Assembly: GCA_017935245.1 (NCBI GenBank)
Contig: JAGBHZ010000015.1
Span: forward strand, 1-52,343
DNA length: 52,343 nucleotides
Reading direction: 5' to 3'
Source: Alphaproteobacteria bacterium
GTDB taxonomy: Bacteria; Pseudomonadota; Alphaproteobacteria; Rs-D84
Part shown: one piece after another, positions 41,950-50,304 of the stretch
Layout of the letters: every line of letters begins with the position of its first letter
Numbering within the stretch: position 1 is the first letter of the stretch
Translations under genes and position numbers: made by a program
The notes under the pieces: model-generated
Told to the model about the DNA's origin: nothing
Seen by the model: only the letters and a program-made list of their open reading frames with translations
Databases searched by the model: none

Positions 41950-41955
41950 AATAAA

Positions 41956-42999
41956 ATGAACAGAATATTAACATTTGGTTTGATTATACTTTTGCTGTGG
42001 ATTGGTCGATCAATTTTTATCCCCCTGCTGGTCGCAGCATTTGTGTGGTATTTAATTAATGCCATATCCGACTATTTCCGCCGCATATTTCCGTTCACCA
42101 ACCCCACAAACCGGCGTGAACGCACATGGGATATCGTGTTTTACACAATTGCATACATCGCATCACTGGGGGCAATATGTGGAATAATATACCTTTTTGC
42201 AACCCAGGTAAAACCAATGTTTAGCGAACTGGCAACCGCCCTGCCCGCGATTCAGTCTAAACTGGTATCATTTGGTAATTATTTATCGGGCTCGATTGGG
42301 TTAAAGTTTGACGCCAACATGATTCCCAATATTACCAAGGTTGCCGCCAACATTGGTGCATCTGCGGCGGGCTTTGCAACATCAATTGGGATGATATTTG
42401 TATATATGATATTCATGTTTATCGAACAAAGCACATTTAACAAGAAATTTACCGCATTGATTCCCAACAAATCCCGTGCCAGAAAGATGCGCTATATAAT
42501 CGACTGCATCGATAACAACATGAAAAAATATCTATTCATGAAAACTGTAATATCTGGCATTACTGGGGTCGCATCATATATATGGCTACAAATGATTGGT
42601 CTAGAATTTGCAGGTGTCTGGGCATTTATCGTATTTATAACCAGTTATATTCCAACAATCGGTGCGATTGTGGCATGTTCATTGCCGATACTGTATTCAT
42701 TTACCGTTGCCCCAGGCTGGGAATTACCATTACTGACCGCCGGTGGTTTAATTGGATTACAGATATTATTTGGCAACATCATGGAACCAAAACTGATGGG
42801 TAAAAGTTTGAACCTGTCAACCTTGGCCATATTAATCAACCTGGTATTCTGGGGCATGATTTGGGGCATTGCCGGTATGTTTTTCAGTGTTCCAATCCTG
42901 GTCGGTTTATATATTGTGACGGCCCAGTTTGACAACACCCGTTGGATTGCAATATTGTTGTCTGCGGATGGAAAAATTCCAGATAAAAACGAAGACTAA
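41956..42999 (+). CDS. AI-2E family transporter (PerM/TqsA-like)
   Basis: 347 residues. Permease-like protein with about eight membrane segments in the family arrangement: a three-helix N-terminal group (about 3-35, 62-85), a cytoplasmic/linker region (AARKMRYIIDCIDNNMKKYL type; here SRARKMRYIIDCIDNN) then the C-terminal group with GLEFAGVWAFIVFITSYIPT, IGAIVACSLPI, and GNIMEPKLMGKSLNLSTL, a PerM hallmark. Substrate unknown. Follows the unknown membrane protein at 23 bp, with a G9 ribosome site. Confidence 0.85.
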   Translation: MNRILTFGLIILLLWIGRSIFIPLLVAAFVWYLINAISDYFRRIFPFTNPTNRRERTWDIVFYTIAYIASLGAICGIIYLFATQVKPMFSELATALPAIQSKLVSFGNYLSGSIGLKFDANMIPNITKVAANIGASAAGFATSIGMIFVYMIFMFIEQSTFNKKFTALIPNKSRARKMRYIIDCIDNNMKKYLFMKTVISGITGVASYIWLQMIGLEFAGVWAFIVFITSYIPTIGAIVACSLPILYSFTVAPGWELPLLTAGGLIGLQILFGNIMEPKLMGKSLNLSTLAILINLVFWGMIWGIAGMFFSVPILVGLYIVTAQFDNTRWIAILLSADGKIPDKNED

Positions 43000-43021
43000 A
43001 AAAATCAATCTATACGCATAA

Positions 43022-43049
43022 AAACCGGAACTTTTTTTAGTTCCGGTTT
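43022..43049. terminator. bidirectional terminator between the AI-2E gene and ruvX
   Basis: Perfect 11-bp stem AAACCGGAACT/AGTTCCGGTTT (43022-43032, 43039-43049). Overlaps the ruvX stop. CTATACGCATAA at 43010-43021 precedes it. Confidence 0.85.
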
Positions 43050-43483
43050 ATTAATGCGATGGCATTTTCCAGTATCACGCGTGCGGATTCTGAATCCAGC
43101 CTTTCTTTGATATCACGAACCCGAACACGGCCCATTGATTCCTGGGCCGAAACAGATGTCAGGTTTTCTTCAACCGTTACAATTGGCAAATCTGTTTTCT
43201 GCGACAAAGCATTTATAAATTCACGAACCATTTTTGTTGTGTCGCTTTCCGCGCCATCTGGATACAGTGGCAACCCTACAACAATACCACCCACCCTTTC
43301 ATCGGTTGCCACACGTGCAACAACTGCGGCCACATCATCACCAGGCCCAACATTTATCGTGGGACGCGCAAAAACGAAACAGCGCGTTTTATCAGATACC
43401 GCCACACCAACGCGACGTGCGCCCCAGTCAACACCAATAATGCGCCCCACGCGCGGAAAAGCCTTGAAATCTGGCAAAATCAT
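43037..43483 (-). CDS. ruvX: Holliday junction resolvase-like RuvX (YqgF)
   Basis: 148 residues. RNase H-fold protein needed for 16S rRNA 5'-end maturation (YqgF). GVDWGARRVGVAVSD carries the first catalytic Asp, GGIVVGLPLYPDG follows, then VTVEENLTSVSAQ (usually DERLTT) and RLDSESARVILENAI with the last Asp (usually DAxAAxxIL). The motif variants are mild, but the DER to EEN change removes the usual Arg. Divergent from gatC with overlapping promoters. Confidence 0.88.
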   Translation of the reverse strand: MILPDFKAFPRVGRIIGVDWGARRVGVAVSDKTRCFVFARPTINVGPGDDVAAVVARVATDERVGGIVVGLPLYPDGAESDTTKMVREFINALSQKTDLPIVTVEENLTSVSAQESMGRVRVRDIKERLDSESARVILENAIALINRN

Positions 43484-43490
43484 TGTATAA
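43463..43490 (+). promoter_or_regulatory. promoter for gatC-gatA
   Basis: -35 TTGAAA (43463-43468), 16-bp spacer, -10 TATAAT (43485-43490), next to the ruvX start codon. Confidence 0.65.
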
Positions 43491-43505
43491 TTCCTTTACT
43501 TTGTA

Positions 43506-43534
43506 AATATAGGATTGAAAATGGCATTTAGCAA
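43506..43534 (-). promoter_or_regulatory. promoter for ruvX
   Basis: Leftward -35 TTGCTA (43529-43534, inside gatC), 17-bp spacer, -10 TATATT (43506-43511). Confidence 0.6.
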
Positions 43535-43817
43535 GCAACAATTACAAAAATTCGCAGATTTAATCAAAATCGAAATTACGGACGAAAAACTGGCCGAAAT
43601 GAATATCGATTCGGTCGTTGAATGGCTGGACAAACTACAAAAAATTGACACCACCGGTGTTGAACCAATGCTAAACCCTGCGGAATACAAATTACCGCGT
43701 CGCGCCGACGTGGTGACCGATGGCAACATTCGCGACTTGGTTTTGGCTAACACACCCGACAATGCCGGCACATCCCGCGGTTATTTCGCAGTACCAAAAG
43801 TTATGGACGGAGAGTAA
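43521..43817 (+). CDS. gatC: Asp-tRNA(Asn)/Glu-tRNA(Gln) amidotransferase subunit C
   Basis: 98 residues from the ATG at 43521 (AGGATT upstream). Wraps around GatA and GatB and stabilises them. Family pieces: KFADLIKIEITDEKLAEM near the start, a middle helix ending KLQKIDTTGVEPML, and the end NTPDNAGTSRGYFAVPKVMD. Five bases from gatA. Confidence 0.92.
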   Translation: MAFSKQQLQKFADLIKIEITDEKLAEMNIDSVVEWLDKLQKIDTTGVEPMLNPAEYKLPRRADVVTDGNIRDLVLANTPDNAGTSRGYFAVPKVMDGE

Positions 43818-43821
43818 AATT

Positions 43822-45288
43822 ATGATAAACCTGACCCTTACCGAAGCATTAAAGAAATTAAACAGTGGCGAAATTAGCGCCGTGGAATTAACACGGTGCT
43901 ATCTGGATCGCATTGAACAATATGGTGCGGATTTGAATTGCTATATCACCACAACACCGGAACGCGCCATGGCCGATGCAGCCGCATCTGATGCACGACG
44001 GGCGGCGGGCGATGCAAAATTCTTGGACGGTGCACCAATCGCGATGAAGGATTTATTTGCCACACGCGGTATCCGCACAACGGCGGCATCACGCATGCTG
44101 GAAAACTTTGTTCCCGAATACGAATCGACTGTTTCCCAGAAATTTATTGATGCCGGAACTGTTTTACTGGGCAAGGCCAACCTGGACGAATTCGCAATGG
44201 GAACGTTCAGCAAGACCAGTTTCTTTGGTGCCCCAATCAATCCATGGCAAATGGAAAATCGTTTAACCGCCGGCGGTTCTTCGGGCGGTTCAACGTCCGC
44301 GGTCGCATCCGGTTTGGCCATTGCGGCGACCGGTACCGACACGGGTGGTTCAATTCGTTTTCCGGCCGCGATTACCGGATTGGTTGGCATGAAACCAACA
44401 TACGGTCTGTGTTCACGTTGGGGATGCGTTGCATTTGCGTCGTCCCTTGATACACCGGGTCCAATTGCACGCACGGTTGATGATACTGCATTAATGTTGT
44501 CCGCCATGGCGGGTCATGATCCAAAAGATTCAACCAGCAGCAAACACGGCTTTACATGCACCGCACCACTGGAACCAATCCTGGGCGAAGGCAAAAAATT
44601 ACGCATTGGCGTTATCCGCGAATTTAACGATGTTAAAATTTCAGATGATATGAAAACATTATTTGAAAAACGCATCAACGACCTGAAATCAATGGGCGCC
44701 GAAATTGTTGAGGTTTCAATTCCAAACATCTTGGATGCATTGGCGGCATATTATATCATTGCCCCGGCCGAGGCATCATCGAATCTCGCCCGTTATGACG
44801 GCATGCGTTATGGTCTGCGTGTCGAAGGTAAAGATATCTATGACACATTCAAAAAGACACGCGCCGCCGGTTTCGGTGACGAGGTTAAACGTCGCATGAT
44901 TATCGGCACCGCCGTATTAAGCAGTCAATCATACGATGTGTACTTTATGCAGGCCGCCCGCGTTCGTCGCATGATTGCAGACAGTTTTAATACCGCATTT
45001 ACCCAGTGTGATTTGATTGTATGCCCGTCATCTGCCGGCACGGCAATGCCATTAGATTCTGGATTATCACCATTGGAATTCTATGCATTGGATTTATTCA
45101 CGGTTGCGATGAACCTGGCGGGTGTACCAGCATGCAGTGTCCCATGTGGATTGGGACAAAACGGTCTGCCCCTGGGGATGCAGGTTGTAGGGAATCGTTT
45201 TGACGACATGCGCGTTCTGCAATTGGCGAAACATATTGAAACCGCGGCCGCAATTGACAACCGCCCAACAACAATTATGGGGAAATAA
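43822..45288 (+). CDS. gatA: Asp-tRNA(Asn)/Glu-tRNA(Gln) amidotransferase subunit A
   Basis: 488 residues from ATG 43822 (GGAGAG upstream). Glutaminase subunit releasing ammonia for conversion of mischarged Glu-tRNA(Gln) (and Asp-tRNA(Asn)). Amidase signature intact: catalytic Lys in IAMKDLFAT, TAGGSSGGSTSAVASGLAIA, and Ser in TDTGGSIRFPAAITGLVG. Presence implies that glutaminyl- or asparaginyl-tRNA is made indirectly, as in most alphaproteobacteria. A tRNA-Phe gene on the other strand separates it from gatB. Confidence 0.96.
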   Translation: MINLTLTEALKKLNSGEISAVELTRCYLDRIEQYGADLNCYITTTPERAMADAAASDARRAAGDAKFLDGAPIAMKDLFATRGIRTTAASRMLENFVPEYESTVSQKFIDAGTVLLGKANLDEFAMGTFSKTSFFGAPINPWQMENRLTAGGSSGGSTSAVASGLAIAATGTDTGGSIRFPAAITGLVGMKPTYGLCSRWGCVAFASSLDTPGPIARTVDDTALMLSAMAGHDPKDSTSSKHGFTCTAPLEPILGEGKKLRIGVIREFNDVKISDDMKTLFEKRINDLKSMGAEIVEVSIPNILDALAAYYIIAPAEASSNLARYDGMRYGLRVEGKDIYDTFKKTRAAGFGDEVKRRMIIGTAVLSSQSYDVYFMQAARVRRMIADSFNTAFTQCDLIVCPSSAGTAMPLDSGLSPLEFYALDLFTVAMNLAGVPACSVPCGLGQNGLPLGMQVVGNRFDDMRVLQLAKHIETAAAIDNRPTTIMGK

Positions 45289-45294
45289 AAAATG

Positions 45295-45310
45295 ACCGTA
45301 AAAACGGCCG
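45295..45310 (-). terminator. terminator of tRNA-Phe
   Basis: Leftward stem GGCCGT/ACGGTC (45295-45309, one G-T pair) followed by ATTTTTTATTT. Confidence 0.6.
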
Positions 45311-45322
45311 CTTTGATTAAGA

Positions 45323-45398
45323 TGGTGGCTAGGGACGGAATCGAACCGCCGACACAGGGATTTTCAGTCCCTTGCTCTACCAACTGAGCTACCTAGCC
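45323..45398 (-). tRNA. tRNA-Phe (GAA)
   Basis: 76 nt leftward, with encoded CCA end (45323-45325). Acceptor GGCTAGG/CCTAGCC, D-loop AGCTCAGTTGGTAGAGC, anticodon arm GGGACTGAAAATCCC with anticodon GAA, T arm GGCGGTTCGATTCCGTC. All arms pair. Own promoter at 45411-45439. Confidence 0.98.
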
Positions 45399-45410
45399 AA
45401 CGCGAGGTCA

Positions 45411-45439
45411 ATAATAAGATACTAAAAACAAAAAAGCAA
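45411..45439 (-). promoter_or_regulatory. promoter for tRNA-Phe
   Basis: Leftward -35 TTGCTT (45434-45439), 17-bp spacer, -10 TATTAT (45411-45416), 12 bases before the tRNA 5' end. Confidence 0.7.
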
Positions 45440-45453
45440 GGGAAAAAGACAAA

Positions 45454-46974
45454 ATGTTTACGATAAAAGGCAAAACATGTGATTGGGAACTGGTAATTGG
45501 ACTTGAAACACATATCGAAGTACTGTCCAATTCTAAATTATTTAGTGGCGCATCCGCCGACTATAATCCGACCGTTTCCCCAAATACCCAGGTTTCCATG
45601 GTTGACGTTGCAATGCCCGGTATGTTACCGGTATTAAATGAATATTGCGTCGAACAGGCCATCAAATTCGGTCTGGGGATAAATGCAGAAATTTCACGCC
45701 ACAGTCGATTTGCACGTAAACAGTATTTTTACCCTGACCTGCCCCAGGGGTATCAGATTTCACAACCCGCCGACGAAGCGCCCGTTGTCGGTCGTGGCTG
45801 GGTTGAAATTATGGGTGACGACGGCAATCCAAAGAAGATTTTTATTGAACGCGCCCACATGGAACAAGACGCCGCAAAAAACAAACACGACATGCATCCA
45901 ACAAAATCATTTGTTGACTTTAACCGTACGGGGGTAATGTTGCTTGAAATCGTGACTTTCTTGGACACAAAAAATCCTGAAAACAATTCTTATATCACAT
46001 CCCCAGACGAAGCGGAACGTTATCTGCGTGCAATTCGTGAAATTGCACGTGCCTTGGGCGTATCACGTGCAAACATGGAAGAAGGCTCTATGCGTGCCGA
46101 TGTAAATGTATCTGTCCGTCCGGTGGGTTCAACAGAATTCCGCACACGCACCGAAACGAAAAACATGGTATCGTTCAAATTTATTAAAACTGCGATTGAG
46201 TATGAGGCACGCCGTCAAATTGAAATCTATGAAAACGGCGGCACCGTCACCCAAGACACAATGCGTTTTCACCAAGACGACGGCACAACATCTGTTGAAC
46301 GCAGCAAAGAAGACGCACTGGATTATCGTTATTTCCCAGATCCAGATTTATTGCCACTGGAAATATCTGATGAACAAATTGAACGCATACGCAGCACCAT
46401 GCCGGAATTACCATCCGCAACACGCGCGCGCTATACGCATGATTTCGGGCTGTCTGAATATGATGCGGCGCGCCTGACCGAAACAACGGATATTTCAAAA
46501 TGGTACGACACGGCCGTTGCCGGTAACGCATCTCGTGCCAAGGGGGTTGCCAACTGGATGATAAGTGAATTATTCGCACACCCTGAAAACTGGGATGTAA
46601 AAAACGAAAAATCAGGCATCGTTAATGAAATGCGTATTATTACGCCATCAGATTTGGCCGAACTGGTTGATATGCTGGGCGAAAACACAATTAACGGCAA
46701 ACAGGCCAAGGAAATATTTATCAAAATGCTGGACGGAGAATCTGGCACACCACGCGAAATCGCAGATAAATTTGGCATGAAACAAATGACCGACACAGGT
46801 GCAATAGAAGCAATCGTTGACGAAGTTATCGCTAAAAACCCGGCCCAGGTTGAACAATATAAATCTGGCAAGGTGGGATTGCTGGGCTTCTTTGTTGGCA
46901 ATGTCATGAAGGCAACCGGTGGCACCGCCAATCCAGCTGTTGTAAATGAAATGTTGCGAAACAAACTGGCATAA
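45454..46974 (+). CDS. gatB: Asp-tRNA(Asn)/Glu-tRNA(Gln) amidotransferase subunit B
   Basis: 506 residues. Kinase/amidotransferase subunit that activates and amidates the mischarged tRNA. WELVIGLETHIEVLSNSKLF (usually VIGLEVH), MVDVAMPGMLPVLNEYCVEQ, RKQYFYPDLPQGYQISQ, EEGSMRADVNVSVRP, TETKNMVSFKFIKTAIEYE, RSKEDALDYRYFPDPDLLPL and a YqeY-type tail (KVGLLGFFVGNVMKATGGTA) are all present. Start has AAGGGAAAAAG upstream. Confidence 0.96.
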   Translation: MFTIKGKTCDWELVIGLETHIEVLSNSKLFSGASADYNPTVSPNTQVSMVDVAMPGMLPVLNEYCVEQAIKFGLGINAEISRHSRFARKQYFYPDLPQGYQISQPADEAPVVGRGWVEIMGDDGNPKKIFIERAHMEQDAAKNKHDMHPTKSFVDFNRTGVMLLEIVTFLDTKNPENNSYITSPDEAERYLRAIREIARALGVSRANMEEGSMRADVNVSVRPVGSTEFRTRTETKNMVSFKFIKTAIEYEARRQIEIYENGGTVTQDTMRFHQDDGTTSVERSKEDALDYRYFPDPDLLPLEISDEQIERIRSTMPELPSATRARYTHDFGLSEYDAARLTETTDISKWYDTAVAGNASRAKGVANWMISELFAHPENWDVKNEKSGIVNEMRIITPSDLAELVDMLGENTINGKQAKEIFIKMLDGESGTPREIADKFGMKQMTDTGAIEAIVDEVIAKNPAQVEQYKSGKVGLLGFFVGNVMKATGGTANPAVVNEMLRNKLA

Positions 46975-46976
46975 CA

Positions 46977-47195
46977 ATGACTATACGGGATTTTGCACTA
47001 AAACTAATAAAACAAAGCGAGGTCGAAGTGTATTCAATGTTGCATATCTTAAACGAAATGAAAACAGACGAAGCGCGCGCCCAGGTACGCGCCCGCGAAC
47101 GTGAATACGCGGCCAAAAACGCATGGCGCAATTGCAACGCAAAATATCGCCAAATCCAACATCAATTCAAACACACACATACAAAAAAAATATAA
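46977..47195 (+). CDS. hypothetical small basic protein
   Basis: 72 residues, not recognised. Starts two bases after the gatB stop without a ribosome site, so it would be translationally coupled. A helical, Arg/Glu-rich middle (DEARAQVRAREREYAAKNAW) and a basic His/Lys end; no membrane segment. Could be read-through noise, but the gap to the next ribosome site is filled neatly by this frame. Confidence 0.5.
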   Translation: MTIRDFALKLIKQSEVEVYSMLHILNEMKTDEARAQVRAREREYAAKNAWRNCNAKYRQIQHQFKHTHTKKI

Positions 47196-47214
47196 ACTAA
47201 AAAAGGGGTAAATT

Positions 47215-47397
47215 ATGGCTAAAAAAAATACAATAAACGTAATTGTTGCAACAACAGATCCAATCTTGGGAACGACATATAAATCACAACCTGTTGCAAC
47301 CATACCCGAAGACATCGTACACGCGCAAAAACAATATAAAAACTTCAAAACACAGCAAACACACAAAGTACGTGGTGAACGCACTAAACACAAATAA
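47215..47397 (+). CDS. hypothetical small basic protein
   Basis: 60 residues, not recognised. ATG with AAAAGGGG upstream, the best ribosome site in this stretch. MAKKNTINVIVATTDPILGT followed by a Lys/Gln/Thr-rich tail (TQQTHKVRGERTKHK). It resembles a ribosomal-protein-like start (L33 proteins open with short basic strands) but lacks the L33 cysteines and conserved blocks. Immediately upstream of miaB. Confidence 0.55.
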   Translation: MAKKNTINVIVATTDPILGTTYKSQPVATIPEDIVHAQKQYKNFKTQQTHKVRGERTKHK

Positions 47398-47399
47398 TA

Positions 47400-48710
47400 A
47401 TGCCAATGAAAAAATTCTATATTCAAACATTTGGTTGTCAGATGAACGTCTATGACGGATGGCGCATTGCGGCAATGCTGGAACACCACGGTTTCGTGCG
47501 TACAGACGATGTTTCTGATGCTGACATCATTATATTGAACACATGTGCCGTCCGCGCCAAGGCAACAGACAAAGTCTATTCTGCACTGGGGCGTATCAGA
47601 CGCGCAAAAAAGCCATCTGCATTGATGGGGATTGTTGGATGCGTTGCGCGCGAATCGGGCGCCGATGCATTTCGTCGCGTACCCGATTTGAATTTTGTTT
47701 TGGGGCCACAATCCTATCATAAACTGCCCGAAATTCTGAACAATCCAGATGCAAGATTATTGAATATAGATTTAGGGGGCCTTGAAAAATTCGATTCCCT
47801 GCCCCAGATGGTAAAATCACCCACTGTCACATATATTCCAATCCAAGAAGGCTGTAATCACTGTTGCACATACTGTATCGTTCCATACACACGTGGCCGC
47901 GAAATATCACGCAAATTCGAAGATTGTGTACGTGATACAATTCACGCCGCAAAAACAGGCGCGGTGGAAATTTGTTTCCTGGGGCAAAATGTTAACGGAT
48001 ATAAATACACCGACGAAAACGGGCATACATATCGCCTGTCTGATTTGATTCGCGAAGCGGCAAAAATCCCAGAAATCATGCGTATACGCTTTACATCCAG
48101 TTATCCAACAGAAATGACGGACGACCTGATTGAAATGTTTCGAACAGAACCAAAATTATTACCATTTTTAAATATGCCAATTCAAAGTGGCGCCCCCGAT
48201 GTATTGCGTCGCATGAATCGTCCATATGATCTTGAACAATATATGGCAATAATAAACAAGTTACGCAACGCACGTGCGGACATTCAAATATCGTCTGATT
48301 TTATTGTTGGATTTCCCGGTGAAACCGATTCGGATTTTGAACAAACGGTCGATATTGCAAAACGCGTTGGATATATAAATTCATACTGCTTCAAGTATTC
48401 ACCGCGCCCGCATACCGGCGCCGCCATTATGCCCAATCAAATCCCAGAAAACATTAAATCGGCGCGCCTGGCAATCCTGGACACAACATTAAATGAAATT
48501 CAACGCGCCTTTAACGAAAGTTGCGTGGGCAAAACATTATCATGCCTGTGCGAAGGGACCGACAAAACGGGCCGTCATTTGGTTTATCGCACACCATATA
48601 TGCAACAATGCATTGTGGCCCGCCCCGACACGGGTGATGTACCAACATTGGCCAATATTGAAATCACCGCCGCGAACAAGGCATCCCTGCGTGGTAAAAT
48701 TGCCAAATAG
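47400..48710 (+). CDS. miaB: tRNA-2-methylthio-N6-dimethylallyladenosine synthase MiaB
   Basis: 436 residues. Radical-SAM methylthiotransferase adding the 2-methylthio group at A37 of tRNAs, often including tRNA-Phe. UPF0004 domain with KFYIQTFGCQMN and NTCAVR; radical SAM motif CNHCCTYC in EGCNHCCTYCIVPYTRG (an extra Cys next to the second cluster Cys), and a C-terminal TRAM region (VGKTLSCLCEGTDKTGRHLV). Start is the ATG two bases after the 47397 stop; a second ATG two codons on is possible. No ribosome site seen. Confidence 0.94.
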   Translation: MPMKKFYIQTFGCQMNVYDGWRIAAMLEHHGFVRTDDVSDADIIILNTCAVRAKATDKVYSALGRIRRAKKPSALMGIVGCVARESGADAFRRVPDLNFVLGPQSYHKLPEILNNPDARLLNIDLGGLEKFDSLPQMVKSPTVTYIPIQEGCNHCCTYCIVPYTRGREISRKFEDCVRDTIHAAKTGAVEICFLGQNVNGYKYTDENGHTYRLSDLIREAAKIPEIMRIRFTSSYPTEMTDDLIEMFRTEPKLLPFLNMPIQSGAPDVLRRMNRPYDLEQYMAIINKLRNARADIQISSDFIVGFPGETDSDFEQTVDIAKRVGYINSYCFKYSPRPHTGAAIMPNQIPENIKSARLAILDTTLNEIQRAFNESCVGKTLSCLCEGTDKTGRHLVYRTPYMQQCIVARPDTGDVPTLANIEITAANKASLRGKIAK

Positions 48711-48715
48711 ACAAA

Positions 48716-50188
48716 TTAAAATTTAAAATCTATACCGGCGGTGATTTTATATCCCCGCCCTATTTTATTATCTGTATAGTCAAAATCTAAATGCCCACCA
48801 ATCATATCCATATTGGACATAAACCGCATACCACCACCCAGAATCAGATTACCAAGTGCATTTGTCGCAACCCTTAACGAATAATTATAATTAATCCCCA
48901 GAACATCAAATCTATATCCCGCATCTATACCAACGCGGCCAACAAAATCCGATTCGTTTTGATACAGAATTTTAATACCTTCATACATCGCACCAACAAA
49001 TGGCGCAACATATCCGCCATGCTTTGAATCAAAACAATAACCAACATCTAGCGCGGCATATGTGGACATTCCCACCGGCCCAGAAACTGCACGCGTTCCA
49101 TCAAAGACATGATCCATATTAAATTTTGTAAAATTCATACCAAACAAACCACGAACAAAACCATATTCATGAATATATTTTGCATGAATAGCACCGCCAT
49201 ACATAATACCGGTTGCTTTATCATATCCATCGGTCTGATTTAGATAATTCAAATAACCACGAATTCCAAAATCAAAATCCCCACTATGGATTCCAACATT
49301 AAATTCCGGACCATACATATACAAATCATCTGTCATTATATACGTCGCGCCAAAACCTGTATCAGAATCAAAATCAAACAAACTAAACGCATTAAACATA
49401 CGAACCGGCCGCATCAGATTAATTGGCGCTATACGCATGGAATCCGCCATTATTTGATTCAGTTCATACCGCGTATTTGCACCATCCAGTGCATATAAAA
49501 CCGATTCGCCATCCCGTGTTCCACGCAAAGAATTTATAAACCCACCAATATCGTGTGGCATAAATTTTGTATAATCTGTTTCACGAACCATTTTCACATA
49601 TAAATCATCATCATCCACATATGATACAACTGAAAACATTGGGTTTGATATATCGGCATCAATATATGCAAACACATCTGATTTAATATTATTTAGAATT
49701 GGCCGTCCCAGGAATTCATCAAGATTATCAATCCGCAAACCAACCACACCATCAAATCTTAGTTTTGTCGCATCTATGTTTGCCACATCAATGTCAACAA
49801 CGGAATTTTTTATTGTTATTGTTTCTGCCCCATCCCCAGCATCAACCACACGCCTCAAATTTATATTATTTGCACCATCAACAACAACAGCATAATTTGT
49901 ATTAAATCCAACATGTGTCAAATCATCACCTGAATTGACTAATTGAACAATTTCTGCATTATCGCCCAAATCAAAGGTCGCATTAAACACACCTGCGTTT
50001 TCTATTGTCAGCGTACAATTATCACAAACATTTATTGTTCCAACAATCTTTCCATGATTTTCAATCGTCAGTGTATCATCAACATAAACAATTGGCGCAT
50101 CCAACACCCCACCATCTGCAACAAATATATTTTCATATATTGTCAATGGCGTATCAAAGTACATTGGGATATCAATTGGTCCAAACAA
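48716..50188 (-). CDS. autotransporter-type protein lacking a signal peptide
   Basis: 490 residues. N-terminal half (about 1-215) is a beta-strand-rich passenger-like region with repeated TLTIENHGKIVGTI and TLTIENAGVFNATF strands; C-terminal half (about 225-490) is a complete outer-membrane barrel domain ending in TAGIDFKF. The frame opens with a TTG start (AAGG upstream) and no signal peptide; an in-frame stop lies six codons upstream. Either the 5' end was lost or the start is elsewhere, so export is doubtful. A piece of passenger appears missing at the N-terminus. Convergent with miaB, stop codons five bases apart. Confidence 0.75.
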   Translation of the reverse strand: MFGPIDIPMYFDTPLTIYENIFVADGGVLDAPIVYVDDTLTIENHGKIVGTINVCDNCTLTIENAGVFNATFDLGDNAEIVQLVNSGDDLTHVGFNTNYAVVVDGANNINLRRVVDAGDGAETITIKNSVVDIDVANIDATKLRFDGVVGLRIDNLDEFLGRPILNNIKSDVFAYIDADISNPMFSVVSYVDDDDLYVKMVRETDYTKFMPHDIGGFINSLRGTRDGESVLYALDGANTRYELNQIMADSMRIAPINLMRPVRMFNAFSLFDFDSDTGFGATYIMTDDLYMYGPEFNVGIHSGDFDFGIRGYLNYLNQTDGYDKATGIMYGGAIHAKYIHEYGFVRGLFGMNFTKFNMDHVFDGTRAVSGPVGMSTYAALDVGYCFDSKHGGYVAPFVGAMYEGIKILYQNESDFVGRVGIDAGYRFDVLGINYNYSLRVATNALGNLILGGGMRFMSNMDMIGGHLDFDYTDNKIGRGYKITAGIDFKF

Positions 50189-50260
50189 ATTTATACCTTG
50201 TATTTATTTTAACCAAGCATACAAGATATATTTCCTAAAAAACACTACAAATTAAAAAAA

Positions 50261-50280
50261 CGTCCCGTTTTATCGGGACG
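50261..50280 (-). terminator. terminator of the SodC-like lipoprotein gene
   Basis: Stem CGTCCCG (50261-50267)/CGGGACG (50274-50280) with TTTTTTTAA on the leftward side. Confidence 0.85.
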
Positions 50281-50304
50281 CTATTCTATGCACATATACT
50301 TAAA

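Noticed and set aside
47215-47397. Ribosomal protein L33
   Set aside because: Length is near L33 and the start is similar in style, but the Cys pairs and the core blocks of L33 are missing.
47049-47720. Leftward 223-codon frame opposite the small genes and miaB
   Set aside because: Cys/Phe-rich sequence without domain; it lies across miaB's conserved N-terminus and crosses three rightward genes.
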